Shown piece by piece: positions 10,906 to 22,452 of a stretch of 64,000 nt of DNA. Every line of letters starts with the position of its first letter. Position 1 is the first letter of the stretch. Source of the stretch: Topomyia yanbarensis (lineage: Eukaryota > Arthropoda > Insecta > Diptera > Culicidae). Under the pieces are notes generated by a model. It was not told the DNA's origin, did not search any database, and worked only from the letters and a program-made list of their open reading frames with translations. Location: NCBI RefSeq assembly GCF_030247195.1, contig NC_080672.1, positions 89,491,113-89,555,112 on the forward strand, given 5' to 3'. Position numbers and translations under genes: made by a program.

Positions 10906-13900
10906 ATATTAGAAGTGTGTAAATTGACGGATACTATTTTGAGAATACATGAGTATTTGGAAAGAAAACTAATAGAATAATACCAGTAAACAGACTAATG
11001 TAGTAGAAGAAATAAATACCTGTAAGATTCAATCAAACTACTTGAACTCGTCTAAATGCTAACAAATGATATCAATTTACCATTAACGACAATTACACTC
11101 TGTTAGAATTTTATCATGCTTTGCTGACTGGGAATGGACGATTCACGTGCGTCGGTAAATTAATCCTACCTTGATTTATCCAATCCGATATTACCGAATA
11201 AATCGAATCGAATGCACGAATCGAATGCACGAATTGAAAAAAGTGACCACCGCATCCTAGGAAGGATTACCCACTATTCTATCACATGCGCCAATTCTGC
11301 ATCCATTCGCTGACGCAGCTGTCATAAGTACTCAGACGAACACATACACAGATAGGCATGATGAATGATGCTAGAAGTTGATAAAATAATATAAAAATAC
11401 TAGGAATTGAATATCCGGGGTGAACATTTTTAAACCCCCCTATAATAAAGAATCTCGATTTGTTAATGTGGGATTTTTTCTGTATTTTGTCACTAAAGCA
11501 ATAAGCCCTAGTTCAGTATGGTGCTATTATTCATGCATTGTCCCTCAAAAGGTTCTAGAACCCCTAAATTCTTGACTAGTATGCTTATAATTGGAAACTG
11601 ATCAAATAAATTAAATTATTCCGCTACTCTATTGAACCCGCTCGTATCCAGGATACAGCAGTCATGAATTGCAAAATAAGCAATTTCAATCGAAACAAAA
11701 TCCACAGACAAGTTCCCACCGAGCCAACAGTCGATAGGTGAATGTAATCTAATGAAAGAAAGTCTACGTTCAGCCCGTAAATTGAGATCTCCAGCTTTCA
11801 TTAGAGAACCTAACCTCAATTCATTCCGGCACCGAACCGCACTAGTAGAGCAGCAGCCGCAGCAGCAAAGTCAAACGTTGTCGTCATCATCGGCAGGGGT
11901 AGAGCAAAAGTCCGACTTTCAGATGCCTTCCCGATAAATCCCGTTTGAAGGAGCTTTTTCTGCTAGCCCGACAGAAAGTGTCGCACCCACCGACCGCAAT
12001 GCAACCGTTTGCAAAAATGTTTCGTTGCACAATTTCTGCACAAATTGAATCAATAGCACCCGCCGCGAACACGGGAGTCCGACGCGAAGGATTGGAGGGA
12101 TGCTTTTGTTTCGAGTAGGAAAATTTGAGCCACCACTGACTGCACTGGCTGCTGGATGCAGTGATGGCGCCCTTTGCTTGTGTTTTGTGCGGATTGGGAG
12201 TGGGTGAACGTGGGCACGATTTGCTCGTTTACAGTTAAATGCTAAATTGAATGAAATTGATCGTTTTCTTCGGTCTTCATTGTGGCCGAAGCATCGGCAG
12301 CCAGCAGCCGCATCAGCAATGCTAGTCTATTACAGCAACAGTCTCTCTACTAGACTCGAAGCGGAGATGATTTCCTAGTCAGAGATCGAGAGCCAGACTA
12401 GGCGACCGAAATTGGAACAACAGCAATCGAGATCGTGCGGGCCCTGCTTGGGAGTGAGGAAATCAATTCAATTCAATGGAAAACTAATTGAATAATAGAG
12501 AAGTAAATGATTACTGCGAACTGAAATGTGGAACTGCTGGCCGGGGCTGATGCTGTTGGAAATGGCCCAGTTGCAGCGGATTGGTTCAGTTTGTTGCAAA
12601 CAGTTGGGCTGTTTGGGAGGACGACGTAACGATGCCTGGGAAACTGAAAGAACTTTTCCGAGGGGTTCGCATAGTTGATTGGTTATTAATACTTGAGATT
12701 TGTTTATTGCGATTTAAATACGATAGAAGGGTAATGTTGTTTGAATCAAATTCCGCAGATAGAAAAAAAATCAGCGCGTTTTTTCTGTCGAGAGCTAAAT
12801 GACGGAAAATTATGCAACCCCTAGTCGAGTCCTTTCTAACTGGCAAACATGTTTCCATCATCAGCCGGCGCATTGTTCGAAGCACGATTTAAAGGTGTGC
12901 CTGTTGGGCGACAGTACTGCCATCTAGTTGCAGATTGTGTTTAGTGTTTCTGCTGTTCTTTGAGTAGTACATATTCAATTTCTGTAAGTGTAGGGTATTT
13001 GTTCTCAGAACAATCACGTCCTGACTAGGTGAGCTGTCCCTCTAATGATCTATTTATGATCCAAACTTCGCCTGCACACAATGGAATCGATTTCGACCAT
13101 TCAACGATGCGTAGTTTGACAATCTTACCTCAATCAAAAGTCAACAACCTATGGAATCGACTAACCGTTCCGTCAGTCTTATCTGAATCCGAGCCACGTA
13201 GTTACATAGACGTATCACGAAGGAACCCATCAACAGGAGGCTTGTTTTGGAAATTGAAGTTGAATTGTTAGATTGTTTGCATAGTGCCAGAAAGCGAATG
13301 TTCAATGAAAACAGCTGGGAGCGTTTGAAGCGGTGCATGCAGTTAAAATAGCAGAGCTGCTGTGTAACTTGGTTCTAGTTGAAAAGTTTGATTTTTGGTT
13401 TCTCGTCAGATCGGAACCTGGAGAATTGTGTACAAACACTATATTAAAAGTCCGTCATCAAACTATACATTACAACCGGCTACTGAATGTTCACACAAAA
13501 CGATTCCAACTACCTTCGCCTCCTCGAGGTCTCAATTATGCAACCAGCAGCCCTCGACTTGTGAAGCGAACTGTCAATTTTAATTAATGGGATATTTTCG
13601 ACTCGTGTGTTGCAATGCCGATCGTTTCGATGCTTTTATTTATTTTTTTTTTTTTTCAATATTTCGCCAGCTCTACATTTGACCTGAATATCACTTCCCA
13701 CCGCACACGGTTTGGCAGCGAAAGCTTTTTTCAACTTTGGGAAGAATTTCTGTCCATTGCACTGTCGGAGCCGTCGTCGTCGTCGTTGTCGTCATCGTCA
13801 TAGCTGGTGGTGTGGTAGAAGCACACGGGGTATCAAAAAGCAATGCAAATGTAGCTGATCAATGCATTCTCCTCCGGCGAGTAATTTTTTTTTCGCTGAG

Positions 13901-14857
13901 TGCCACTGGGACATGTTGCGCGCTGCACCACGCTGGTTGATGCATGAATTTCTTTTTTATCGTACACACTGGAATGAAAGCCCCGGTCAAGTGATTTGCA
14001 TCGTTTTAACATAAATTAAATTGTGTGTGAAGGAACAGCATCGCAATATTTTTTTTTTTTTTTGGCAAAATGAGCAGAAAAACATTGTAGCGATATTTTA
14101 ACCATAACTATGGTAGCTTTTATGTTTGTCCTGTCATCTGAGGTGCGACCTCGCCCGAAGAGATCAAGATATTCATTCTCGCTGAGTTTACAAAGTCCCA
14201 GGTAGCATCGGTAAAGTGTAAAATCGAGCAGAAGCTGAAACAAAATTTCTCAAACGAGCCACCCAAATTAGGCGAAATAACGATTTCAATGGAAGGTCAT
14301 TTTCGGTTGAATTTTTCACGGCAAAATCAAATATAACTGGATTTCACAAAAAATATTTTATTTAAAGTGTTTAGCCCATTCGCTTTCAAAAATTTACCGT
14401 GTGCAACCAAATCGACTGATTTAAATAAATTCATCGGCAATAAAATCGTTGAGAGATGCAGATGTATCGTGATTTTGATAGACCCGACAAAAAATCTTCT
14501 GGACCACCTTTATATTTGAAAAAAAAAATCATATATATTATTTTTAGTACCAAAAAACAATTATGTGCCTTTCGTAAAAAAAAATTGTTCGACGCCAAAC
14601 GTCGAAACATACGGATTTCGAATAACGGCGCGAAGGCAGTATGCGTTGGATTATTCTTGTCATAATGAGTAAAGTTGACGAAAAAACTGTACTCCGACGC
14701 ACCGCCGCGATCGTAGACTTTATATTTTGTTCAATACGACCGAGGTCTTATGAAGTAGAAAATTCAGCCATCTTCAACGATGATAACCTTGACATGAAAT
14801 AGACGAGAGAATTAAGGGACCCCTCCTGACACAGTACGCGAGCAGACAAATGTTTTG
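10906..14857. other. Intergenic or intronic stretch, no gene seen
   Basis: Contains simple sequence: CAG-rich at 11844-11870, a T-rich run at 13640-13660, a (CGT)n-like stretch at 13766-13800, poly-T at 14048-14062 and A-rich runs near 14520 and 14580. Frames of 60-99 codons on both strands overlap one another without motifs. No splice-bounded exon could be argued from sequence alone. Confidence 0.45.
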
Positions 14858-14996
14858 TCCCCACGAAAAAAAGCTCTCCGCGCATAATCAATAATAATTG
14901 TTTATATTTTTATTTTTACATATTGTAAACGTATAAAAGGCCCACGGCTTCGTTAAGCTACCGCTATGAGTCCTGTCAAATAAACGAATTAAATAT
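14858..14996 (+). mobile_element. 3' end of the ORF1-only LINE family, copy 2
   Basis: This begins with a remnant of the ORF1 C-terminal codons (CCCCACGAAAAAAAGCTCTCCGCGC, equivalent to the end of ORF1 in the 4.2-5.5 kb copy) and runs directly into the same 3' UTR: TAATTGTTTATATTTTTATT, GTATAAAAGGCCCACGG and TCAAATAAACGAATT. The ORF1 tail therefore joins the UTR in the same place as in copy 1. The copy is 5'-truncated and diverged. Confidence 0.75.
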
Positions 14997-15162
14997 AAGA
15001 TATGCATTTTTATATTTCAATCAATTGTATTTAATATTGGCTATTTTTGAATTAATTAAATTAAATTAAGTTGTTGGTTCTGGCAGCATAAGTCATGAAG
15101 TGACTTTACGCTTGAACGGACATGTCGCAGACTCAGGTGATTTGCATTTAATGTTAAAAAAA

Positions 15163-15292
15163 TCCTAACTCCTGCGTAGCAGAAGACAAAGAGTTAAAGA
15201 ACCGGGAAACTCTAAGCTTGCTCATATGACCTTACTCCACGCTTTTCTAAACTTCCTTGAGTACTATGGCTCTTAATATTGAAAAATATTTC
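15163..15292 (+). mobile_element. Diverged arm of the palindromic MITE family of 19931-20400
   Basis: Shares AGCAGAAGACAAA, an internal TATGACC-TTAC-C-C block and TTGAGTACTA-GGCTCT with the right arm at 20207-20400, with an internal deletion of about 30 bp. Only one arm remains. It is non-coding. Confidence 0.5.
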
Positions 15293-15389
15293 ACACCTTC
15301 ATTAAATATTTCTTGGTAAAATGGCAATTTTCATAGTTAATTTAAAATCACGGAATGAATCATGTGAAATGAAGATTTATTCATAAATT

Positions 15390-15428
15390 AATTAATTAAT
15401 TTATTTATTTATTTGTTTAAATATTTAC

Positions 15429-15464
<36 letters not shown>

Positions 15465-15476
15465 TTATTTATTTAC
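15390..15476. repeat. TTTA/ATTT microsatellite
   Basis: Imperfect run of TTTA units with a few interruptions. Simple-sequence DNA without coding meaning. Confidence 0.9.
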
Positions 15477-15559
15477 TGTGCAATTAGACAAACTGCGCTA
15501 TGTACACATGAGGGGCAAACTCCTACGTGCAAGTACTGTAATCAGACACCACTATACTA

Positions 15560-16366
15560 TTAGTTACTAGGTATTGCTCCGCATTGAAGACTTAACCTTA
15601 ACGGACCTTAAGGTTTTGCAAAAAATCCATTCTGTATTAAGTGAACGACTGACATATAGTCACCTTTTCTGATTCGCTATTCCCGATTGTGCACCAATGT
15701 TTTAGGTTTCTTCTAGCGGTTGTACAATAATCTCTTCCACGCGAAGGTTTCAAAGCTTTGGTTTTAAAACCGTATTTAAAAAAACAAACTTTCATGTTGG
15801 AAATTTATTGAATTGGTCTAAGATGAAGCTGTCGAATTGCACAAAAAGTTGTTTGTGTGGCAAGGGAACTGTAGATGTGTCAAAATAAGCCAGCTTTTTA
15901 TTAAATCTGGAACCATCTACCGACAAATCTACATTTGAATACCTTCAACAGTGACTTCCTGAGGTCTCATGAAGGTCAGACACTCGTTTTGTACTACTTT
16001 TGCTTTCCTAAACAGTGGTAAACATTTCAACACTCCATAACTTCACTCTGTCAGAAAATGTAGGGCCATCAGAAGCGAAAACTTCGTAAAATCGCACTTC
16101 TTGTTATTTCTTCAAAATTATCCAGTGCAGTACTCTGCGTCACTCTTTCGAGTTTGAACCGCTCATATGGTAGTCGGTCTTTGCCACTATTGCTCCTCTC
16201 CCATTCATTCTTCTTCTGGGCCGCCAATGGATCAGAAGCCCTTGTCATTGTGTGTATTATATTTATTACGCATAATAAACATATCGTTTGCAATTTGGCC
16301 TTTAACACAATTAGGGAAACGTGTCTGATAGGGAGAGTGGAGATGCCAACTTGTCATTAAAATTTT
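15560..16366 (+). repeat. Dispersed repeat, copy A, first part
   Basis: Matches the reverse complement of about 32035-32870 along its length, for example TCTGATTCGCTATTCCCGAT near 15680 and GTGTCTGATAGGGAGAGTGGA near 16321. It contains a minus-strand frame (16069-16308) whose counterpart in copy B stays open over about 48 codons (KSNTGKDRLRYERFKLERV in copy B). The repeat continues at 18590-19100 after an interruption. I recognise the sequence type as a common Aedes repeat from memory, but cannot assign a superfamily. Confidence 0.75.
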
Positions 16367-18589
16367 GCAGTGAATTTCTTCACATTCATTTGGGATATCT
16401 TTAATATTTTTTGTACGCTTGCTTTGTACCGCAAACTTTGAAACAATCTTTGAAGTGTTAATAAGAAGAAATACTCCCGTTGGTCGGCTGGGCCGATCGC
16501 AGCAATCGTCGACGCAAGAGGTGCAAATTTTTCGCTGTCAATTGTATCGGGATTAAATTTTGTGAAAAATTTAAAAAAAGTGAATCAAAATGTTAATGTT
16601 CCTAAAGTATGAGTGAATTTGATTAATTTTGCTGCGGTTTTACTGTGATAATAAAATAAAATACGGGTTAGGCGCGCAGAAAGTGCTGAGGGTACCGAAT
16701 CCACAAAATATGTTAAAGTTGGCGGACAAAATGTAGGACCTGGGTGTTGTAAATTCCCATTCAGAGGATCAAACTTGTTTTGTGGTTTCCGGTATCTATA
16801 TTTCTACCAGAGGTTAAAATATTCGCTCATTCTCACGACAAGCAGTTTATCGCACAGCTTTTGCATCCTTAGTAGGCACGGACCCAACTTTTCACCTTTC
16901 AAGAAATTGCGATTATTTGCTGACAATGCTGTATGGAAGCGTGATAATTTCGCAGCTTCGAACCTCGTGATAAATTAAGTTCAGGAAAAACCATTAATAT
17001 ATTACAATATAGAATTTATTTCCCCAAATTATTGCAGTGTTTTCATTCTAAGGATCTGTATCTACTCATTTTTGTGTTTTTTTGCGAAACCATTAGCTAT
17101 TCGGCAGTTTTACATTTGGCGCGAAAATATCATCTCATATTATACCGCGAAAAGATAAGATCCAATGCTGTCTTGTCGAGAAAAGTTGGAGAGCAAACAA
17201 TGTTACATCATATGTTTGCTTTTTTATTACTGGTCGAAGTAGGTGAAATATCGCCTTATTCTGATCACGAATGCGAAAATTGTAAACTCTGATTTCTACA
17301 ATGGTGGAGTCGAATGTCAAATCCGATCAACAAAGAACGAGTGTTGATCGGCTGTATGAGCCCGCCCCGCAACCACCATCGGCAGCAGAGGCGACATTCC
17401 TCGTACGTCCTGATCATCGCTGCCAGGAACTAAATATCTATCCATGTGTGAATGTCAGTTTCATTCTGCTCCAGTAGATTTTCTGCCAGTGTTACCCCGG
17501 CAGAGTAACTGCTTGGCAGAGTTGGATGTCGCATTTATATCCGGTGAGCTCGTTCTGATTATCTTGATCTTGACCTAATCTGCTAGTTTGCATATCAATA
17601 ATATTTATTCATTGAGCTGTTTTTTATTTATTTCTATTTATAGCTTAGATACCGTCATTAACGTAGCGTGATCTGGATTATTAGATTAGCTGTTCTAGAT
17701 TAAAGCTAAGTCCTCCGTATGCCATTTGTCTGTCTGTGGCGTTCCGGTCGAGCGCGAGAAATATCAATGCCTCATTCGAAAGGGTTTCGAAGGAATTTTC
17801 CTAAATTTGAATGCTGTCAACAAGTCCTGTGCTCGAGTGGGGCTATACGGACATGGGATTGTGGTGTCTAGTCTTTTTGCGGAAGATTTGGTGTCCTTAT
17901 TCGGGTTCATTGGCTGACATGAAAGCTGCTTTGATTAGTATATTACACTTCTCTTGGCAGTTTTGCTTCAGTGTAAAATTGTATTTATAGAGGATATCGA
18001 GGTTTCTGTTTTCACGATCCTGTATTGCTTGTCGCTTGATGATGTATCTAATTGAGTTAGACTCTTTATGTTTTATGTTTCATTTCAGAGAGCGAGTAAA
18101 GGCGCTATAAGCTAGGCGCATTAGCCAGGGCAGGTCTAAATACCTCTGTCCCATCCCAGGAAGGAAGACCAAAGGAGTGACATTATAACCTTCTTAGCAA
18201 AGTCTCTCCCACCGATTTACCAAACCCCCATCAAATTGAAACGGTTGCGTACGGTTGTCCACGTTTCTTCCTTATTCAAGGTTCAAAATAATCCGTTGAT
18301 TAAATTATTCATTAACTGAATAATATGATTGCCGTATTATTTTGAATCATCTTTATTTTGTACGCTGCACAGTTGGCCTGGCCGCTTTAATGCTTGTGTC
18401 ATATTCAATATGTGCCACAAACATTAATAATGACAAGAAAAATTGTGGGCGAACGTCTGCAATTTTCCAGGATCCCTACATGTATTGCCTGTGTTTGTGT
18501 AGACTAGACTAGACTAGAAATACTCCCGTTGGTCGGCTGTTCGGAGTTATAAAAGTTCGTTTCGAATTCTCGGAAATTGATTGCGAGCG
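16367..18589. mobile_element. Insertion of about 2.2 kb splitting dispersed repeat copy A
   Basis: In copy B (near 32020-32035) the two halves of the repeat are joined by about 20 bp; here they are 2.2 kb apart. Inside, a 24-bp direct repeat ending in CCCGTTGGTCGGCTG occurs at 16467-16490 and 18516-18539, and a related TGTTGATCGGCTG at 17342-17354. The stretch 17340-17560 is GC-richer and could be an LTR or leader fragment. No gag or pol motif was found, and frames of 60-86 codons (17032, 17726) are unrecognised. No target duplication could be defined. Confidence 0.5.
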
Positions 18590-19100
18590 ACTTTCGTACA
18601 TATTACTAAGATCATATTGTCTATAGATGAATAGATACCTCTATTATATCCCACGCGGCTTTGTCCTTTTATGTAACGTCCCACGGAAGAATTATTATTA
18701 AAATGCCTATTTGAACGGCATTCATATTTCCTGGAGATCGCACACCTGAAAACATTGATCTAAAATGAAAAGGCAAAGCGCGGAAGTACTTAGCTAAATC
18801 ACAATGTCTACCAAGATATATTCTGATTAATTTCCCTACCTACTAACACCAATCCTATCCTGTGGCACTTGTGGATGATGCAGAGAATTCCTCGGGCATA
18901 ATAGTCATAAGTGTTGAACTAATATTCCTTCCCATCCCAAAACTGACCTGCATAAACGTGACCATCTACGTTATTGATCATACTATAATCTTAGTTTCTT
19001 TAGGTTGCACGTTGAGTAGGATGTACTACTCCCAAGTACCATACAATTGGTTCAATATGCAGCTTAAACAGGCTTTAAAATTGCTTGAGTTGACTACCAA
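18590..19100 (+). repeat. Dispersed repeat, copy A, second part
   Basis: Matches the reverse complement of about 31550-32015 (GACTTTCGTACATATTACTA; CCTACCTACTAACACCAATC; CTACGTTATTGAT). The 139-codon frame at 18862-19281 covers this repeat and continues past its end, so it is not evidence of a gene. The match ends near TTAAACAGGCTTTAAAATTG. Confidence 0.75.
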
Positions 19101-19930
19101 GAATTCCAACAGATTAGCTTCGCAAATTTTTGAAACAAACAGAAACAGCTCTAACACTGCTCAATCACCTAGCCCACCAAAATCTCAAACCAACATCCGC
19201 CCTTCAGTAGGCGCAAATCCAGTTCAGTCCGCCAGTGCTTTCGAAATACCGACAGAAGCATGGTGTCAGATGACTCAATAATAAAAATAACGCGTCATGT
19301 ATATTCGAAATATGAAACGTGTGTGCCAATAGGCTCATAACTCTAGGCACCCATAAACAGCCGAAAACATGTTGGCATGAGAATTTCACCCGCATCCATC
19401 CAACACACACACAAGCAGACAAATAAATTACTTTATCCCAACGCAACTCACAAGCAACCCACACATGTGCAGTGTTGAACTCATTTCAAAAAAATTGTAA
19501 ATCAAAACATGCAAGCTCCACACGGTCCAACTTTGTGCGAGTCAGTGCCACCACTGCCGAAAACCCATGGTAGACGCTATGGATTTTCGGTATCACCTTA
19601 CACATAGTTATACCGTGTAAAACTTGCACCCGTTTCCTTGCTCTGTGCAGACTACGGTGCGCTCCCCAGCCCGCCGTGCGAACCGAAGCCCTGCATATAC
19701 AGTGTATATTGTCCGGACGGTACAATCGTTCCGGACAACATAGTCTACATGTTGCTCGTTTGGCAAGTGAGTAACGATGGATACAAAACGAACACGCAGG
19801 ACCTATATAAATAACCTTCCCCTTATGCGATGAAACGCTTAGATGCTCCCTTTTGACGGTTCTGCCTGAAATGGGCTTGAAAATTGCGCAATTTCCTCGT
19901 CGTTTCCATTAACCAAATACAGGAGTTTTT
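19101..19930. other. No recognisable gene
   Basis: Moderately GC-balanced sequence with a short CA-rich tract near 19400. Frames on the minus strand (19204-19464, 19486-19725) have no motif. Nothing else seen. Confidence 0.4.
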
Positions 19931-20400
19931 GTATTTTTTAACGACATTCAATTAGCTAGAGATTACTGGGTAGGGAAACTTATGAAAATTTACAATAATA
20001 GTACTCAAGTGAGAGCTACGATGTGAAATATACAGATTGGAAAACTAGAAGTGGCAAAGTCATTAGAAACAGGCTTAAAATCTTACGGACTAATCTTTTG
20101 TCTTCTGCTGGCAGAAGTCGAGCTTAGGCAACATAACTACGAATCACTCAAGTCTATCAACATGTCTCCTGGTAAAGACAGACTTGTCCCTCTTTATCGT
20201 GAGATCCGACTTCTGCCAACAGAAGACAAAAGCTAATACCGTAAGAATTTAAGCCTGTTTCTAATGACCCTACCGCTTCTAGTTTTCCGATCTGCATATT
20301 TAACATCCTTGCTCTCACTTGAGTACTAAGGCTCTAAATATTCATAACTTTTCCTAACTAGTATTCTTTAGCTAATTGAATGCCGTTAAAAAGTAAAGAA
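19931..20400. mobile_element. Palindromic MITE (arms about 190 bp, loop 86 bp)
   Basis: The left arm 19931-20120 and right arm 20207-20400 are reverse complements over nearly their whole length. Examples are GTCTTCTGCTGGCAGAAGTCG against CGACTTCTGCCAACAGAAGAC, and AACAGGCTTAAA against TTTAAGCCTGTT. The 86-bp loop (20121-20206) is not palindromic. There is no transposase. Another element with one arm plus loop is at 62635-62885, and a diverged arm is at 15163-15292. The 61-codon frame at 20051 lies inside the palindrome and is not a gene. Confidence 0.8.
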
Positions 20401-21465
20401 GAAAATGTGACTACATATTAGTGGAAATAAAAAAAAAGAAATACAGGAGTGTTAACAAAATATTCATATACCAAAAGCTATACTCCATGTTCCCTATGCA
20501 AAAAAAATTGTTCATGACAATTGGTCATTGAGAAACAATTTCGGGGTCTACTTCACATGGTTGGACTCATCTCCAATATTTACCCAAAAAATACCGATAT
20601 TGTCAAAAACTAACAAAATTTTACTGAAACTTGGATTTCAAAATGGTTCAAATCATCATTTTCTGTCATCTACTAAAGCAAACATTCCAAATATATGTTA
20701 AATGTCATTGATGAATGTTACAACGTTAAACAGCATATTTTCTGATAAAATAATATTGGCAGTTTATTTATAAAAGTAATTAAAGAGAATTTATTCTTCA
20801 AACAAACTTAGCTCGAGACTTAATGTCTTTAGCAAAGTTTTCGAAAATGTTATTTCAAACAACTTTGTTGAAGCCATGAATACTCCATATATTCAGAGTA
20901 TCGAAATATAGTATGCTATATGCAAAATAAACCCTTTAAAATAAGCTATTTGGATATTACTATATGTGATAAATCACTCCTTGGGTTTATGAACATTAAA
21001 ATTCACATTGCATTGAGTTTCTGAAGCCTACAAAAAAATTTGAATTGAAAAAAAAACTGCCTTTTAAAATTTCCTAAATATTATTTTATATCTTGATATG
21101 CTGAATTCGTGTAGCCAACATATTTTCAACAAAATTGTATAAAATGACATTCCCAATAACTTTGCTGAACTTACCAAGTCTCTTACTATTTTTGAAGAGT
21201 TAATTCTTTCACAATTTCATTCAAAACATGCGCTGCTCTATGTTGGAAAGCTTCTTCAAAAATTTTAAACCTTCAAAGTTGACGATTTCGAAATTATGCC
21301 ATCTTGACCGCTGAAAAAGTTTTCGAACATTTACCCCACTTTAAAAGTTCACATTCTTTGACTTCATTGACATATTATACAAGAAAATAATCTGTTGATA
21401 TTTGAAATCTGTTCCATATAAGGAATTCCGCAAAATCTCTCAAATCTTGAAGATCTATAAAATTC
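20401..21465. other. AT-rich stretch, no gene seen
   Basis: No frame of note. The sequence resembles degraded repeat DNA in composition, but I found no second copy in the window. Confidence 0.4.
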
Positions 21466-21585
21466 CGAAAATCTCTAAAATCGTGACCGGCCATCTTAGA
21501 TTCCGATGAAATTTTGCAGGTTACACCGGTATGCAAGGCTAAACATTTTCCACAATTAATAAGATAATCTCTAGATACACATATG

Positions 21586-21790
21586 ATTACGGCTTAAAAG
21601 CCAACTGTCAAAATTCTCTTTGAAAAGAAATTCCGGACTAATTGTTACTTGCCAATCACATATGTTGGTAGTATATAAAAGAGTAAAGTTTTCTCTTTCA
21701 TTAACTGCTGTGAACTGTGTTCGACCAGTAACAGTTTGTCCGGAAATTCCTTTGAAAGAGAATTTTGTCAGTTGGCTATTAAGCCGTAAT
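21586..21790. mobile_element. 205-bp MITE inside palindrome copy 1
   Basis: The terminal inverted repeats are long: ATTACGGCTTAAAAGCCAAC at the left and GTTGGCTATTAAGCCGTAAT at the right, continuing inward with AATTCCGGAC against GTCCGGAAATT. The host palindrome lacks this segment in copy 2. ATATG lies just outside both ends (21581-21585 and 21792-21796), a possible short target duplication. It is non-coding. Confidence 0.8.
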
Positions 21791-22263
21791 AATATGTTTG
21801 TCGAGATCTTTACTCCAGAACAATTTTTAAAAGGGTGTAGACGTTTCTACGTGCATTAATTTCAATAATTTTTGGTTCGATCAACCTATTTTAAACGGTA
21901 AAACTATCTGAGAACGAGTGACAGGAAATAAATACTTCTTCAAAATTCGTGTAAGTATACCCTTTTAAAAATTATTCGCGTTAACCCATCATAAAATGTC
22001 AACAATCTAATGTTAATGGTTTTAAAAACGTGAATCAAATCAACAACTTTTGGCATATTTTTATAGTTCATACTAATTGCAGTCAAAACTGCAATTTTAT
22101 TTTTCAATACCATTCTTAACGCCATTTTAAATCGATATGCTCAACACAAAGATTATCTGAAATCTAATAGTTCTCCAGATATTTTAAATTTTGTTTTAAC
22201 AGCACAATTATTTTGTTTTATTACGACCTTATCATAAGTTATTCGCATTTCTCCATCAACAAC

Positions 22264-22452
22264 AATGGAGTTTTTGGGAAGTGGGCGTAGCGTATTGGTA
22301 AATCGATTGCCTTGTACGCAGCGCACCTGGGTTCGATTCCCGACCCCGCACATAGGGTTAGAAATTTTTTCTAAGAGATTTTTCTAACCCGAAGAGGCGA
22401 ATGACCTTAAGGTTAAAACCTCCATAATTGAAATTAAAAAAATGGAATTTTT
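22264..22452 (+). mobile_element. tRNA-derived SINE with target duplication, inside palindrome copy 1
   Basis: The head resembles a tRNA: A box TAGCGTATTGG at 22288-22298 and B box GGTTCGATTCC at 22330-22340. It is followed by a body with TAGAAATTTTTTCTAAGAG and CTAACCCGAAGAGGCGAAT, and an A-rich tail. The flanks AATGGAGTTTTT (22264-22275) and AATGGAATTTTT (22441-22452) are a 12-bp target duplication with one mismatch. RNA polymerase III would initiate from the two boxes. The lack of a tRNA 3' half and CCA-end structure argues against a functional tRNA gene. Further copies are at 50297-50455 (minus) and, 3' part only, at 29281-29350. Confidence 0.85.

Noticed and set aside
18862..19281. 139-codon ORF as a possible gene
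   Set aside because: It spans the end of a dispersed repeat into flanking sequence; the corresponding stretch of copy B does not stay open.
22276..22350. A functional tRNA gene suggested by A and B boxes
   Set aside because: The 3' side continues into a SINE body and A-rich tail, flanked by a target duplication; acceptor pairing is not evident.
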